In this document: one piece after another, positions 36,600 to 47,999 of the stretch
How the letters are laid out: each line of letters begins with the position of its first letter
Numbering within the stretch: the stretch's first letter is position 1
NCBI GenBank assembly: GCA_022828595.1
Contig: JAKGHH010000005.1
Coordinates: 23,139,875 to 23,203,874 of the forward strand
Source: Nelumbo lutea
Taxonomy: Eukaryota; Streptophyta; Magnoliopsida; Proteales; Nelumbonaceae
DNA: 64,000 nucleotides
Reading direction: 5' to 3'
Translations under genes and position numbers: made by a program
Notes under the pieces: generated by a model
Told to the model about the DNA's origin: nothing
The model's input: only the letters and a program-made list of their open reading frames with translations
Database searches by the model: none

Positions 36600-37130
36600 C
36601 ATTAGGTAGCCTCACTTACGGCAATGTGCTCAGCTTGGGTTGTGGATTATTTTTATTACTGTACATGACCCCATTATAAAGATGCAACCAAATGTAGAAT
36701 TTCTACCATCTAGGTCTGACTGGTAGTTGGTATCAATATAACCAACGATCTGTAGTGAACTACCTTCGAATACTAGAAAAAACTCATTTGTCCTTCGAAG
36801 GTATTCGAGTATGTTCTTTATAGCAGTCCAATGCTCTTGTCCTGGGTTAGATTGGTATCTACTTACCACACTCACGGCTTGAACAATGTCTGGTCGAGTG
36901 CACAGCATGGCATACATGATGCTCCCTATGGTAGAGGCATAAGAAACTTCCTTCATGCCCTCAATCTGCTCAGGTGTCTTGGGAGACATTCCCTTAGAGA
37001 GAGTGACTCCATGCTTGAAAGGAACATTTTCTTTTCTTGGATTTCTCCATGTTGTATCTCTTTGATCTATCTCTATAGAGTTGAAGTCTCAAGATATAAG
37101 AGGCTTCTCCAAGATCTTTCATGGAGAATT
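36600..37130 (-). pseudogene. Copia-1 RNase H remnant
   Basis: The minus frame 36630-36989 encodes GSIMYAMLCTRPDI...AVSVVSRYQSNPGQEHW and SLQIVGYIDTNYQSD, the copia RT C-terminus to RNase H. It is separated from RT by a shift near 37130 and ends early; the conserved DAD motif reads DTN here. Confidence 0.8.
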
Positions 37131-38103
37131 ACTATGAAAGCCATACTTTCACCGTAGTCAACATTCCTATATCATTCCTAATGAGTAGAATGTCGTCTAC
37201 ATACAAAACTAAGAACGTAACCTTATCCCCACTGGTTTTCCTGTAAACATAGGGTTCATTCGGATTCTGCTCAAAATCAAACTGTTTAACGGTAGAGTCA
37301 AACCAGATGTTCCAGTTCCTAGAATCTTGCTTAAGTCCATATATGGATCGATTAAGTTTACATATCGTGTGTTCTTGACCTGATGCTATGTAACCTTGCG
37401 GTTGCTGCATATAGATATCTTTAGTAAGATCTCCATTTAGGAATGTTGTTTTGACATTCATTTGCCAAATCCCGTAGTCATGGTACGCTACTACAACTAG
37501 TAGGATTCTAATGAATTTAAGCATGGCCACGGGAGAAAAGGTTTTCTCATAATCAATTTCCTCTTTTTGAGTGTACCCTTTTGCCACAAGATGAGCCTTG
37601 TAGGTCTTAACCTTACCATCGGGGTCCTTCTTCTTCTTATAGATCCATTTGCAACCAATTGCTTTTACCCCAAGGGGCGGATCTACTCGAGTCCAAACTC
37701 CATTGTTCTCCATTGAGTCCATCTTATCTCTCATGGCATCTACCCACTTCAAGGAATCTATGTCCAACATAACTTCTGTATAAGTCATGGGATCCTCCTC
37801 ATTGGTTGTGACTTCTACCAAGTAATTTTCTTGGTCATAGCCGTAAAGAACTGGAGGCCTGAATACCCGGGTAGATCTCTTAGGTTGGTTATTAACCGGA
37901 GCTTGTGGGATATCTCCCACTACCCTTGAGCTATCCTCGTCAAGAACAACTTCCTGATGATGATTGTTTAGGATGTAATCTTCCTCCAAGAAATGGGCAT
38001 TTCGACTATAGGACATTTTATGCTCTCTTAGGTCATAGAATAAATACCCTACAGAGCCTTTGGGGTAACCTATAAATAAGCAACAACTGGTTTTGGGTTC
38101 CAA
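37131..38103 (-). pseudogene. Copia-1 reverse transcriptase
   Basis: 323 residues on the minus strand. It has the linker (CLFIGYPKGSVGYLFYDLRE), the RT start (GCKWIYKKKKDPDGKVKTYK, AHLVAKGYTQ), the first catalytic block and the LVLYVDDILL motif. The frame is open through RT but ends soon after (TTVKVWLS), where RNase H continues in another frame. This is the best kept coding part of the element. Confidence 0.88.
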
Positions 38104-38398
38104 TTTATCAGCACTTGTTTTTTTAACATGTGCTGCACAACCTCAAATCTTTAAGTGTCTCACACTTGGTTTCTTACCGGTGCAAAGTTCATAGGGAGTT
38201 CGACTATAGAACATTTTATGCTCTCTTAGGTCATAAAATAAATACCCTACAGAGCCTTTGGGGTAACCTACAAATAGGCAACAACTAGTTTTGGGTTCCA
38301 ATTTATCAGCACTTGTTTTTTTAACATGTGCTGCACAACCCCAAATCTTCAAGTGTCTCACACTTGGTTTCTTACCGGTGCAAAGCTCATAGGGAGCC
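38003..38398 (-). repeat. 198-bp in-frame tandem duplication in copia-1 pol
   Basis: Units 38003-38200 and 38201-38398, each 66 codons covering [20 protein letters not shown] to LREHK in the integrase-RT linker. In the downstream copy the tryptophan codon of KIWGC is TGA, a stop. Confidence 0.88.
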
Positions 38399-39440
38399 TT
38401 CGGAATGAATTTGGTTAGAACCTGGTTCAACACGTATATTGCAGTCTCTAATGTGTATCCCTAAAAGGGTGTAGGTAATTCCGAGTGGACAAGAAGTGAT
38501 CGGACCGTATCCAAAAAAGTCTGGTTCCTCCTCTCTAACACACTTTTAACTGTGGTGTAGTGGGAGGAGCTAGTTGTGATACTATCCCATTTTCTTTTAA
38601 GAAGTCTTTGAATTCATCAGAGAGATATTCTCCTCATCGATCTTATCGAAGGGCCTTAATGTGTCACCCCAACTATTTGTCGACCTCTTGTCTAAACTCT
38701 TTGAACTTTTCAAAGGATTTAAACTTGTGTCTAATTAGGTACATGTAACCATACCGTGAATGATCATCGGTAAAAGTTATGAAATAAACATGTTGGTTAC
38801 GTGTCCTAACATTCATGGGACCACATACATTAGTATGTATAAGGTTAAGCACGTCTGTTGATCTTTTAGGCTTACTGGTAAATGGCTGTTTCATCATCTT
38901 ACCCTGAAGGCAAGGTTCACAGGTTGGAAGATCTTCTACAGTTAAAAAATCTAGCGTACCATCCTTTACCAACCTTGTGATATGATCTATGTTAATATGG
39001 CTAAGTCGGTAATGCCATAGGCATGTGGGATTAACTATATAACGAGTTCTTTTCTTGGGGATATTATCTGACATAGTTTCGATTATATTTGTTTTTAGAG
39101 AATGATGGAGAACATAGAGATCATTCTCAAGTTCTCCATATGTGAGAAATTTGTTATTTCTTTTGATAGTAACCACATTACTGAAAATAATAGAATAACC
39201 ATCAACACATAGTTTTGAAACAAAAATCAAATTTCTTTTCAAATTAGGTACATAAAGACAATCTTTTAATGTAATAATTCCTTCTCTAAAATACAATTCT
39301 ATAGTTCCTATGGCTATTGCTGCAATACTTACAAAAGTCCCTAAGTAAAGAATCACTTCTCCATCACTCAGTCTTCTACTTGTCCTGAACCCCTGCAATG
39401 TATTACATGCATGAGTAGAAGCCCCGGAGTCAATACACTA
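38143..39440 (-). pseudogene. Copia-1 protease and integrase remnants
   Basis: Reading on the minus strand: protease motif CIDSGASTHAC at about 39410-39440 (with a stop just before), then the frame 39398-38673 with KDCLYVPNLKRNLI, the zinc domain LWHYRLSHINIDH...CEPCLQGK and integrase start THVYFITFTDDHSRYG-type sequence, then the frame 38433-38143 with [18 protein letters not shown]. At least one shift near 38670 and one stop separate the pieces. Confidence 0.85.
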
Positions 39441-39499
39441 GAAAGTAGAAGTGACCGACATATTGGTCTCTATGAAAAAGGATTCGGAATTACCTTATT

Positions 39500-40278
39500 T
39501 CTTGGTCTCCAGGTACTGAGGACAATTCCTCTTCCAGTGGCTTGTCTGCTTACAGAAGTGGCAAGCATTAGATGTCTTGTCCTTTTGCTTTTTAGGCTTG
39601 CTAGTTTTCTTCTAAGGTTTCTTCTTTGCCTTCCTCTTTTTCTTGTCCGATTTTCCACCTTCAACAAGCATGGCTATGGGCTCATCTTTCTTTATCAATT
39701 CTTTGGCCCTCTGCAACATATTGTTGAGTTCCTGAAGGCTAACATTTAGCTTATTTATATTGTAGTTCATAATGAACTGATTGAAGGAAGGAGGCAAAGA
39801 GTTTCGGATGGCATCAACTTTGGTGACATGATCTAGCCCAGATCCAAGAGCCTCTAGTTCATTAATGTATCCCATCATCTTAAGACAATGGTCATGAACT
39901 AGCTAGTTCTTGGACATTTGTATGGTCATAAACTGCTTTAGGACCTTTTGGTGAGTAAAATGATTCTGATCTTCGTACATGGTCCTTAGACTATCCAAGA
40001 TATCCTTGGACACTTTGATCTAATCGTTGTTGTATCTGGTGGTCTAAGGTGGCTATGATGTAGCACTGGGAAAGAGAGATTTTCTCCTCCCAATCTTGAT
40101 ATTCCCTCCTATGGGCTTCAGAAGCCTTATCACCCGGATGATCTAGAGTAGGGTTCTTAGCAAAGTTTGTCCAATTTCTCGGATGTCAGAACCAGCATAA
40201 GGTTAGGAAACAGTCAACATAATTTGGGTCATTAAGCTTATTATCATCCAACAGTTTGGAAAATTATTTGTTTGCCAT
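39500..40278 (-). pseudogene. Copia-1 gag remnant
   Basis: ATG at 40276-40278 (minus) opens MANK followed by a stop, then FSKLLDDNKL in frame. Further on are NELEALGSGLDHVTKVDAI and NSLPPSFNQFIMNYN, a lysine-rich stretch and the knuckle CHFCKQTSHWKRNC near 39520-39570. Several stops and shifts; not functional. Confidence 0.8.
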
Positions 40279-42091
40279 TTTTTGTAAAAGGCAAAGCAAA
40301 TATTAGTCCACAACCTGATTTGATTCATGTTATGTACATAGAAATGACTTTTAATCTATGTTCCATTTCCATTTGTTCATCTCTGAGATTTCTCTCCTAT
40401 CTCAATGATGGAGACTACGAATTATGTCTTTGGAAATGTGGGAAACCACATATAGTGCATGGAGCCAACTGTTTCAGTTACATAACCCCACCACCTTCTG
40501 TGAAAAATCATATCCACTCATCTTATGAGTTTTTCCTTTGGCCTTTGTCACACAAGGTTCATTGCCATTTTAGGTTAAGCCTTTGTGTCCAGTAAGTGCT
40601 TACCCATCTTATTCATGAACGCCAAGGTACTATGAGAGAGTCTTCCATTTTATGATAGACCCCTCCCACATTAGTCTATGATGCCCTTATCATCTTATGA
40701 AGCAATTCAGTTAACTGCATTAGCAAATGGATAGCCCAATTTTGTAGTACATCTCCACCCACCAATACAGCCAACCTTCATACTAATTATGGAAGGCCTT
40801 TAGAGAATTCGTAATATAAAATTCCCTATCACATGCACTTATATTTACTAGAGGGAATGAAAAGGATAACCCCTATATCTGATTTAGGTCAAACAAAAGT
40901 GGCTTCCACTGGATTTCTTAAAGTTAGATTCAAAGTGGGCCCAAAACAGCTATGGTTCCGAGGTGTTCTTCTTGGGGAGAAACTAAAGTGGGCCCCATTG
41001 ATAAGGGAGATCATCCAATGATCTTTAAGGACACCATGGCAATGATGTGCATTCAGCCATGGTGTTCAAAAGAGCCACTATCAAATTAACATGGGCCATG
41101 TACTTACGGCCCATGTACATAGCACATTACGTCACATACATCACATGCATGAAAAGTAACACAATGGATCCAATCAATTTAATTATTTATAAAACCCTAA
41201 ATTAATTAGGTTAAATCAGTATCAACCCAACAAAGGCCCATAACATCATCAAATAACATTATCTAGGTATATGGGCTGAATTGCAAATAGTAGTTCGGCC
41301 CATATAGCTGAATCAGGGCTAATGCAGTTTTAACATATTAAAAACAGGTTTTACAGAGGTGGGCCAAATTAAAACTTGAAGTGGGCCATCAGCCCTTTGG
41401 CCAAAATTGAATTTGGGTTAGAAAAACCAGCTCCATCGAACCAAGAATTAGGTCCAAACAGTTTGAACCAAATCTGATACAAATCAGCCCAAGTTTTGGT
41501 GTCCAGTTCAAGATTTAATTCAAGAACAATGATCTGAAAAATAAATTAAATCCAGATAATCAAAATTATCAAGAAAACAAAATCAGAGGGTTGCATTGTG
41601 ATTATCTTGGACATCCTATGAACCTACAAAGAAAATTAATCGCAGATTGTAGAATTGAAATCTGCAAAATCGTAGATCATAAAACTTAAAGAAATCTTCT
41701 TCTCCTCTGTCGCACACTCCAATAATCTCCAAATGAAATAAAATAGAAAAAACCTAATTTTTCTATTATTACATCATATTGAATTCCTATACAATTTGTC
41801 TAAAAAAAATTATTTACAGACCAAATCGAATAGAAAAGGAAATAGTAGGGTGCGCAAATCTTGGCACTAGAAAGATTCGATCTCCATCACACGTCCAACC
41901 CAAGAATTCAAGCAACATTCATAGAACAATTCCATAAATATAACAAAATAATAAAGATTTATTTTCCAGATCATTTGCCCATAATCTGGGAACCAATTCC
42001 CAGAAAAAATGCTCACTGCACAAATCAGGTAGAACACCTTCTACCCATTTGCACAGATCCATATCTGATCTACTTCGTTTCAAGACTTGAA
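40279..42091 (-). other. Copia-1 leader, non-coding
   Basis: About 1.8 kb between primer site and gag, matching the leaders of copia-3 (45280-47094) and copia-4 (from 63346). No gene. Confidence 0.75.
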
Positions 42092-42106
42092 CCTGACTCT
42101 GATACC
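42092..42106 (-). other. Copia-1 primer binding site, initiator tRNA-Met
   Basis: Minus strand GGTATCAGAGTCAGG beside the LTR end; matches TGGTATCAGAGC with small changes. Confidence 0.82.
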
Positions 42107-42108
42107 GC

Positions 42109-43905
42109 TGAAGGGATGCGAGGTCCATCATATGGATGGCTGAACCCTGTAGGAAGGTTGGGCAAAATTTCAAAAATTTCTTTCTCTTCCATCCGGTAAA
42201 CGTACTCCCTAATTTAGAAAACTGCATTTTCAAGGTTCGTTCTTGAATCCAAAACTGGACTAGATCTGAAATCAAAAGAGAGTGAGGGATATACCTGATA
42301 TGAAATAACATTAACTCCCAATGCAAGTGTTCACACCCAAAAAGAAGACCAAAACCCGCTTCCACTGAAGATGACACAATGTGTAGTGAAGTAGGATTAG
42401 CAGGATGTTTCTTTAGCAAGAACCTGAATTCTTCAGCAAGAATCGAGCAAGGGCTGGTGAGCACGATTTCAAATTGTTTCTTCTACCAAGAAACATCAAG
42501 AACTCTTCTTGATCAGATCCACAAGTGGAGATCGAATTGGGTAAGGGTGGCAAGAACTGTGGAAGAATTCTGCAGTTTGTTGTTGTGTGCAAAATCTAAA
42601 GAATTCGCCCCCTATTTATAGCCTTCTTCGGATCAGCCTCCTAATCTAATTAGGAGAGAGTTTCCTAATCTAGATTTGATATTTGGATTTGGACTCTTAA
42701 AAGGATAAGAATTAATCTTATCCTTCAGCTAATCCTAATTAGTTTAAAAAACTGAATTCGCCCCCTTTAAATTTAACCAACTTAAGCCTAGTTTGAATTG
42801 GGCCTAAAGCCCATTAAGCTTATGTGCACACTTACTCTTAATTTGCTGGCCCAGTTGGCTATCTTTGTATGGCATGGGACCCTAACATTGATCTACACAT
42901 CAGTCACATGGGTTCAGCCTAGCCTTTGTTACAAGGCCTGACCAAATTCATTGTATGTCATAGTGAACCCCTAAGTCCATCTCCATGGACTCTCAATGGG
43001 CCCAACATTTATATTAAATAGTTCTTGGATCCGGCCACCTTGTGAAAACCCAAGAATTGTGGGCAAATGCAAGATTAACCTATCAGTTATTACCCTTAAT
43101 GGTCTTACACTTAACCTCTCAGCCCTTAATGATCAAACATTGCCCAACAAGAGAGGACCTCTCCCTCGGCTGCAAGGTGCAGTGTTGCACTCTTCACTCA
43201 CATTGATCTCGAGAATTAAAACCTTTTGCAAATAATTTGTGAAAACATAATGTATAAGTATATCTCTATATAAATATATTTTGTAAAACCAAATTTCAAA
43301 CACATTTGAAATCCACTGCCGACAGTTTAGGTTTCCATCAGAGAGAGTGCATTTCCCCGATCATTCACTTTGTCTGACAAAGGGGTTGATCCTGTCTCTG
43401 TGATCACCCACTCAGATGAATTCTCGGATTGTCCCAACAAACCCAGGTTTTGACCCCCTCTAAGGATCTCATTGATTGGCATATCAAAGACAGCCCAATC
43501 CAACACTTAGTGCAATACCATAATCGTGTCTAGGGGTCAGGTGTAACATTCCAGTTTTGTCCATCTGTCTCCATGGTCCAGGGCAACATTGAAATTTGGT
43601 CCGGTTCAGGGTTTCAAGAAAAGCGACACTACATGTACCTCAAATCTCACCCTGAAAACTGAGACAAGCCATTCCTACCAAATTTGTGGCACATTAGTGT
43701 TAGCCTTGGTAGGATGGATCTCCCTAGATCTATCCAACGACTGCGAATATTCTAAACTAACACGAGTCTCATATGTGTCCAGTTTAAGGGTATTACATAG
43801 AAACACACCACAATAACATGAATCAAATATGTATTTTATTCATTTACAATAAATGTCATAATGTATATCAAGCTGATTAGAGCTAAGGGCATACACTAGC
43901 TAATA
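42109..43905 (-). repeat. Copia-1 5' LTR
   Basis: 1797 bp; + strand from TGAAGGGATGCG to AGCTAATA (CTAACA with one change). It contains about 36 bp near 42520-42560 that the other LTR lacks. Confidence 0.92.
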
Positions 43906-43910
43906 GGGCA
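43906..43910. other. Target site duplication of copia-1, right copy
   Basis: GGGCA, matching 34614-34618; copia-3 LTR resumes directly after it with AAATTAGAAAGTTACACC. Confidence 0.93.
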
Positions 43911-45265
43911 AAATTAGAAAGTTACACCTAACCCCTAGACTTGATTATGGTACTGCACTAAGTGTTGGATTGGGCTATCTTTGATATGCCAATCAGTGAA
44001 ATCCTTATAGGGGGTCAAAACCTGAGTATGTTGGGGTAGTTTGAAAATTCATCTGAGTGGGTGACCATAGTAATAAAGTTAGCCCCTTTGTCGGACAAAG
44101 TGAATGATTGGGGATAGCACTCTCTTCGATGGAAACCTAAATTGTCGGCAGTGGATTTCAAATCTGTTTGGAATTTGTTTTGCAAAATATATTTATATAT
44201 TGTGTTTTTATGAAAAATGTTTGCAAAAGAGGTCATCTCTTGTCGGGCCGTATTCAATCATTATGGGTTGAGAGGTTAAGTGCAAGACCATTTAGGGCTG
44301 TTATACATGATGGGATAATCTCACTTAAGTCTACAGTCCCTGGGCCTTCATAAGGTTGTTGGACTCAGAGACCATTTAGAGTAAATGTTAGACCCATTAA
44401 GAGCCCATACTGATGGGATCAGGGGTTTATTCGGTCGGGCCTTGTAACAAAGGCTAGGCTGAACCCATATGGATTTTGTAAAGATCAATGATAGGGTCCC
44501 ACACCATACAAAGAGAGCCAAGCTAGCCCACAATTAAAAGAAAGTGAGCCTGATGACTTAATGGGCCTAAAGCCCATTTCGAACTGGGTTTAATTTGATT
44601 AATTAAAAGAGGGTGAATTTGGTTTTTAATCTGATTAGGATTAATAGGAGGAGAAGATAAGTCTTATCCACTTAGGATTCCAGATCCAAATACAAATTTG
44701 GATCAAGGAATCCTTTTCTAATTAGATTAGGAAGCTAATCTCAAAAAGGTTATAAATAAGGGGGTGAATTCTTCAGTAAGATGAATTCTTTTCAGTAGTT
44801 ATTTTCTCTCTCTATTCTTGCCGCCCTACCCTGTTTGATCTCCAGTTCTTGGAGTGATCAAGATCAAATATTGATATTGTTTCTTGCTAGAAGAATCAAT
44901 CTTGAAGTCATGCTCACCTCCTTAGCATGATCCTTACTAAAGGATTGCAATTCTTGCCGAAGGATTGCATTGTTGATCCTACTTCACCCTAAGCTGCTCC
45001 ATCTTCAGTGGATGCAGGTTTTTTTACCTTCTTTGGGAGTGAACACCTACATTGGAATCTACTTGCATGGATTTCCTATCAGGTATTCCTGTTCCTAATA
45101 TTTGGTTTTAGATTTGGTCCGATTTGTTTTAAGAATGAACCTTGAAAAATACAGTTTTTCTAAATTAGGGAATAGGATTCCTGGAAGGGAGAAATCAATT
45201 TTTGAAAATTTCCCAGCCACCCTACATGGTTTGGCTATCCATATGATGGATCTCCCTTGCCTTCA
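43911..45265 (+). repeat. Copia-3 5' LTR, second part
   Basis: Continues 34618 in the LTR order and ends CTTGCCTTCA at 45265 before the primer site. Total LTR about 1704 bp. TATAAATA at 44751-44758 is the likely promoter box. Confidence 0.9.
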
Positions 45266-45266
45266 A

Positions 45267-45280
45267 TGTTATCAGAGCCA
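45267..45280 (+). other. Copia-3 primer binding site, initiator tRNA-Met
   Basis: TGTTATCAGAGCCA, one change from TGGTATCAGAGCCA, one base after the LTR. Confidence 0.85.
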
Positions 45281-47094
45281 GGTTCAAGTCTTGAACCAAA
45301 TTTAGACCAGATATGAACCTGCGCAAATGGGTAGAAACTGTTCTACCCGATTTGCGCAAGTTGACAATTTTTTGAGAATTTAGTTCTCAGTTTGGTGCAT
45401 ATGATTTGAAATTTAATTCTTTATTATTCTGATATGATTTTGGAATTGTTTTGTGATTGTTTCTTGAGTTTTTGGGCTGTATGTGTGTTGGAGATTGAAA
45501 TCTTTTATGGCGCCAAGATTTGCGCACCCTACATTCGTTATTCTATTATTTTGGTCTATAAATAAATTTCTTTATTTTCTAGACAAAATGTATAGGATTT
45601 GATCTAATTAAATTAATAGAAAATTAGGTTTTTCTATTTTTCTTACATTGGAAGAAGTTTTGGTTTGCGTGGAGGAGAAGAAGAAATTTCGCAGATACTA
45701 GATCTGCAATCTGCGATTTATAGAAACAAAATTTGCTATCTGTGATTAACTTTTGTTTTTCATGTTTGCAATCACATGGACAACCCTCTGATTGTGTTTC
45801 TTGCTGATTCTTGATTGTCTTTAATCATCTGAATTTAATCTCATATCATAATCCTGAATTGAATCTTGTAATGGACATTAAACCTAGGCCGGTTTGACCC
45901 AGATTGGTCCAAACTAGTTGGACCAAACCTATGGTTCAATGGGTCCTGTTCTCAGCCCCAAATTCAGATATGGGCCATGGGTTTGATGGCCAGTTACATG
46001 GAAATTCGGCCCACCTCTGTAAAACCCAATTTTATAAGTTAAAGCTGAATCAGCCCACCTTTCAGCATTACAACTATATGGGCCACACTGCCTTTTGTAG
46101 TTTAGCCCATATACCTTGAAAATATTATTTGATAATATTGTGGGCCTTAATGTGCTGATGATATGTTAATTTTAATTAATTAGGGTTTTATAGTTTATGT
46201 GATTGATTAGATCAATTTTTCATGCATGTGGATGTATGTGATGTGTGATGTGCTTCATACATTGGCCATAAGCACTTGGCCCAGGTTTATTGGTTAGTGA
46301 CTCTCTACACACACCATGGCTAAATGCACATCATTGCCATGGTGCCGTAAAGATCATTGGATGATCTCCCTTCTCAATGGACCCCATATTAGCTTCCTTC
46401 CCAAGAGGAATCGTGCGAAACCCTACCCGTTTTGGGCCCATGTGAATCTAACTTTAAGAATGTCAGGGGGAGCCACTTTGGTTTGACCTAAATCAAACCT
46501 AGGGGCGTTTCAACTTGTTCCCTCCAGATGTATAAGTGCATGTGATAGGGAAATTCATGTGATGAATTCTCTAAAGGCATTCTGTCATTAGCATGAAGAT
46601 GGGTTGTGTTAGTAATGTGGAGATGCACCATAAAATTGGGCTATCCATTTGCTGATCCAGTTTGTTTGATTGCTTTATAAGATGATAGGGGCATCATAGA
46701 CCGATATGGGAGGGGCCTATTCTAAAATGGAAGACTTTCTCATGGTACCTTGGGGTCCACAAATATGATGGGTTTGCATTTATTGGATAGAAAGGTTTAA
46801 CCTAAAATGGTAAAGAACCTGGTCTGACAGAGGCCAAATGGAAAGCTCATAAGATGAGTGGATATGATCCTTCACAGAAAGTGGTGGGACTTTGCAGCTG
46901 AAACAGTTGGCTCCATGCTCCTTTGTGATTTCCGACATTTCTAGAGACATAACTGCGTCTCCATTACTGAGATGGGAGGGAAATCTCAGAGACAAAGAAA
47001 TGAAAATGAAACATAGATTAAAAGTCTTTTTGATGTAAATAACATGAATCAATTTAGGTTGTGGACTAATAATTTGCATTGCCTTTTATCAGAA
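45281..47094 (+). other. Copia-3 leader, non-coding
   Basis: About 1.8 kb with no gene. Inverted with respect to the copia-1 leader at 40279-42091. Confidence 0.75.
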
Positions 47095-47990
47095 ATGGCA
47101 AACGGATAATTCTTAAAATTGTTGGATGATAATAAGCTTAAGGGTCCAAATTACGCTAACTGGTTCTATAACCTTATGCTGGTGTTGATGTCTGAGAAAT
47201 TGGACAAGGTAGCCAAAAACATTGCACTAGAGCATCCAGGTGGTAGGGCTTCCAAGGCCCGTAAGAAAGAGTATCAATATTGGAAGGAAAAGAAATCTCT
47301 TGCCCGGTGTTACATTATAGCCTCCTTAGACAATCCAATACAAAGACAATTCGATAAGATCAAAGTGTCCAAGGATATCATGGATAGTCTAAGGACCATG
47401 TACGAAGAGCAGAATCGTTTTACTCGATAGAAGGTCCTAAAGCTATTTATGACCACACAATGACTGAAAACCAACAGGTTCATGACCATTGTCTAAAGAT
47501 GATGGGTTATATCAATGAACTAGAGGCTCTCAGTTCTGGGCTAGATGATGACACTAAAATTGATGTCGTCTTAAAATCTTTGCCTACCTCCTTCAATTAG
47601 TTTATCATGAATTACAACATGAATAAGCTAGGTTAGCCTTCAAGAACTCAGCAATATGTTGCAGAGGGCTGAAGAACTGATTAAGAAGGATAGGCCGATT
47701 TCCAAGCTTGTTGAAGGTGGCAAAACGGGAAAGAAAAAGAGGAAGGCTAAGAAGAAGGCTTAGAAGAAAGTTGGCAAACCTAAAAAGCAGAAGAAGGATA
47801 AGACATTAGATGTCTGTCATTTCTGCAAGCAGACTGACCATTGGAAGAGGAATTGTCCTTAGTATCTGGAGACCAAGAAGTAAGGTAATTTCAAATCCTT
47901 TGTCATAGAAACCAATTTGTTGGTTACTTCTGCATCCTAGTGTATTGACTCCAAGGCTTCTACTCATGCATGTAACACATTGTAGGGGTT
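47095..47990 (+). pseudogene. Copia-3 gag and protease remnant
   Basis: ATG 47095 reads MANG then a stop, at the same codon as in copia-1. The frame 47119-47430 gives LLDDNKLKGPNYANWFYNL...EKLDKV. Later come NELEAL, KKRKAKKKA, the knuckle CHFCKQTDHWKRNC at about 47808-47860 and the protease motif as DSKAS in place of DSGAS, which would kill activity. Several stops. Confidence 0.85.
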
Positions 47991-47999
47991 CAAGACAAG

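Larger units (their letters stand above)
34619..43905 (-). mobile_element. Copia-1: complete minus-strand Ty1/copia element
   Basis: 9287 bp inside the 5' LTR of copia-3, with GGGCA on both sides. On the minus strand the order is 5' LTR (42109-43905), initiator-Met primer site, leader, gag, protease, integrase, RT, RNase H, polypurine tract, 3' LTR (34619-36379). Coding parts have stops and shifts. LTRs differ at roughly one base in ten where I compared them and by a 36-bp length change, so the insertion is much older than the Athila element. Confidence 0.93.

Noticed and set aside
40272..40595. 107-residue plus frame, related to frames at 46780-47079 and 63387-63662
   Set aside because: Conserved only because it lies in the copia leader common to three copies; it is antisense to the element and has no domain.
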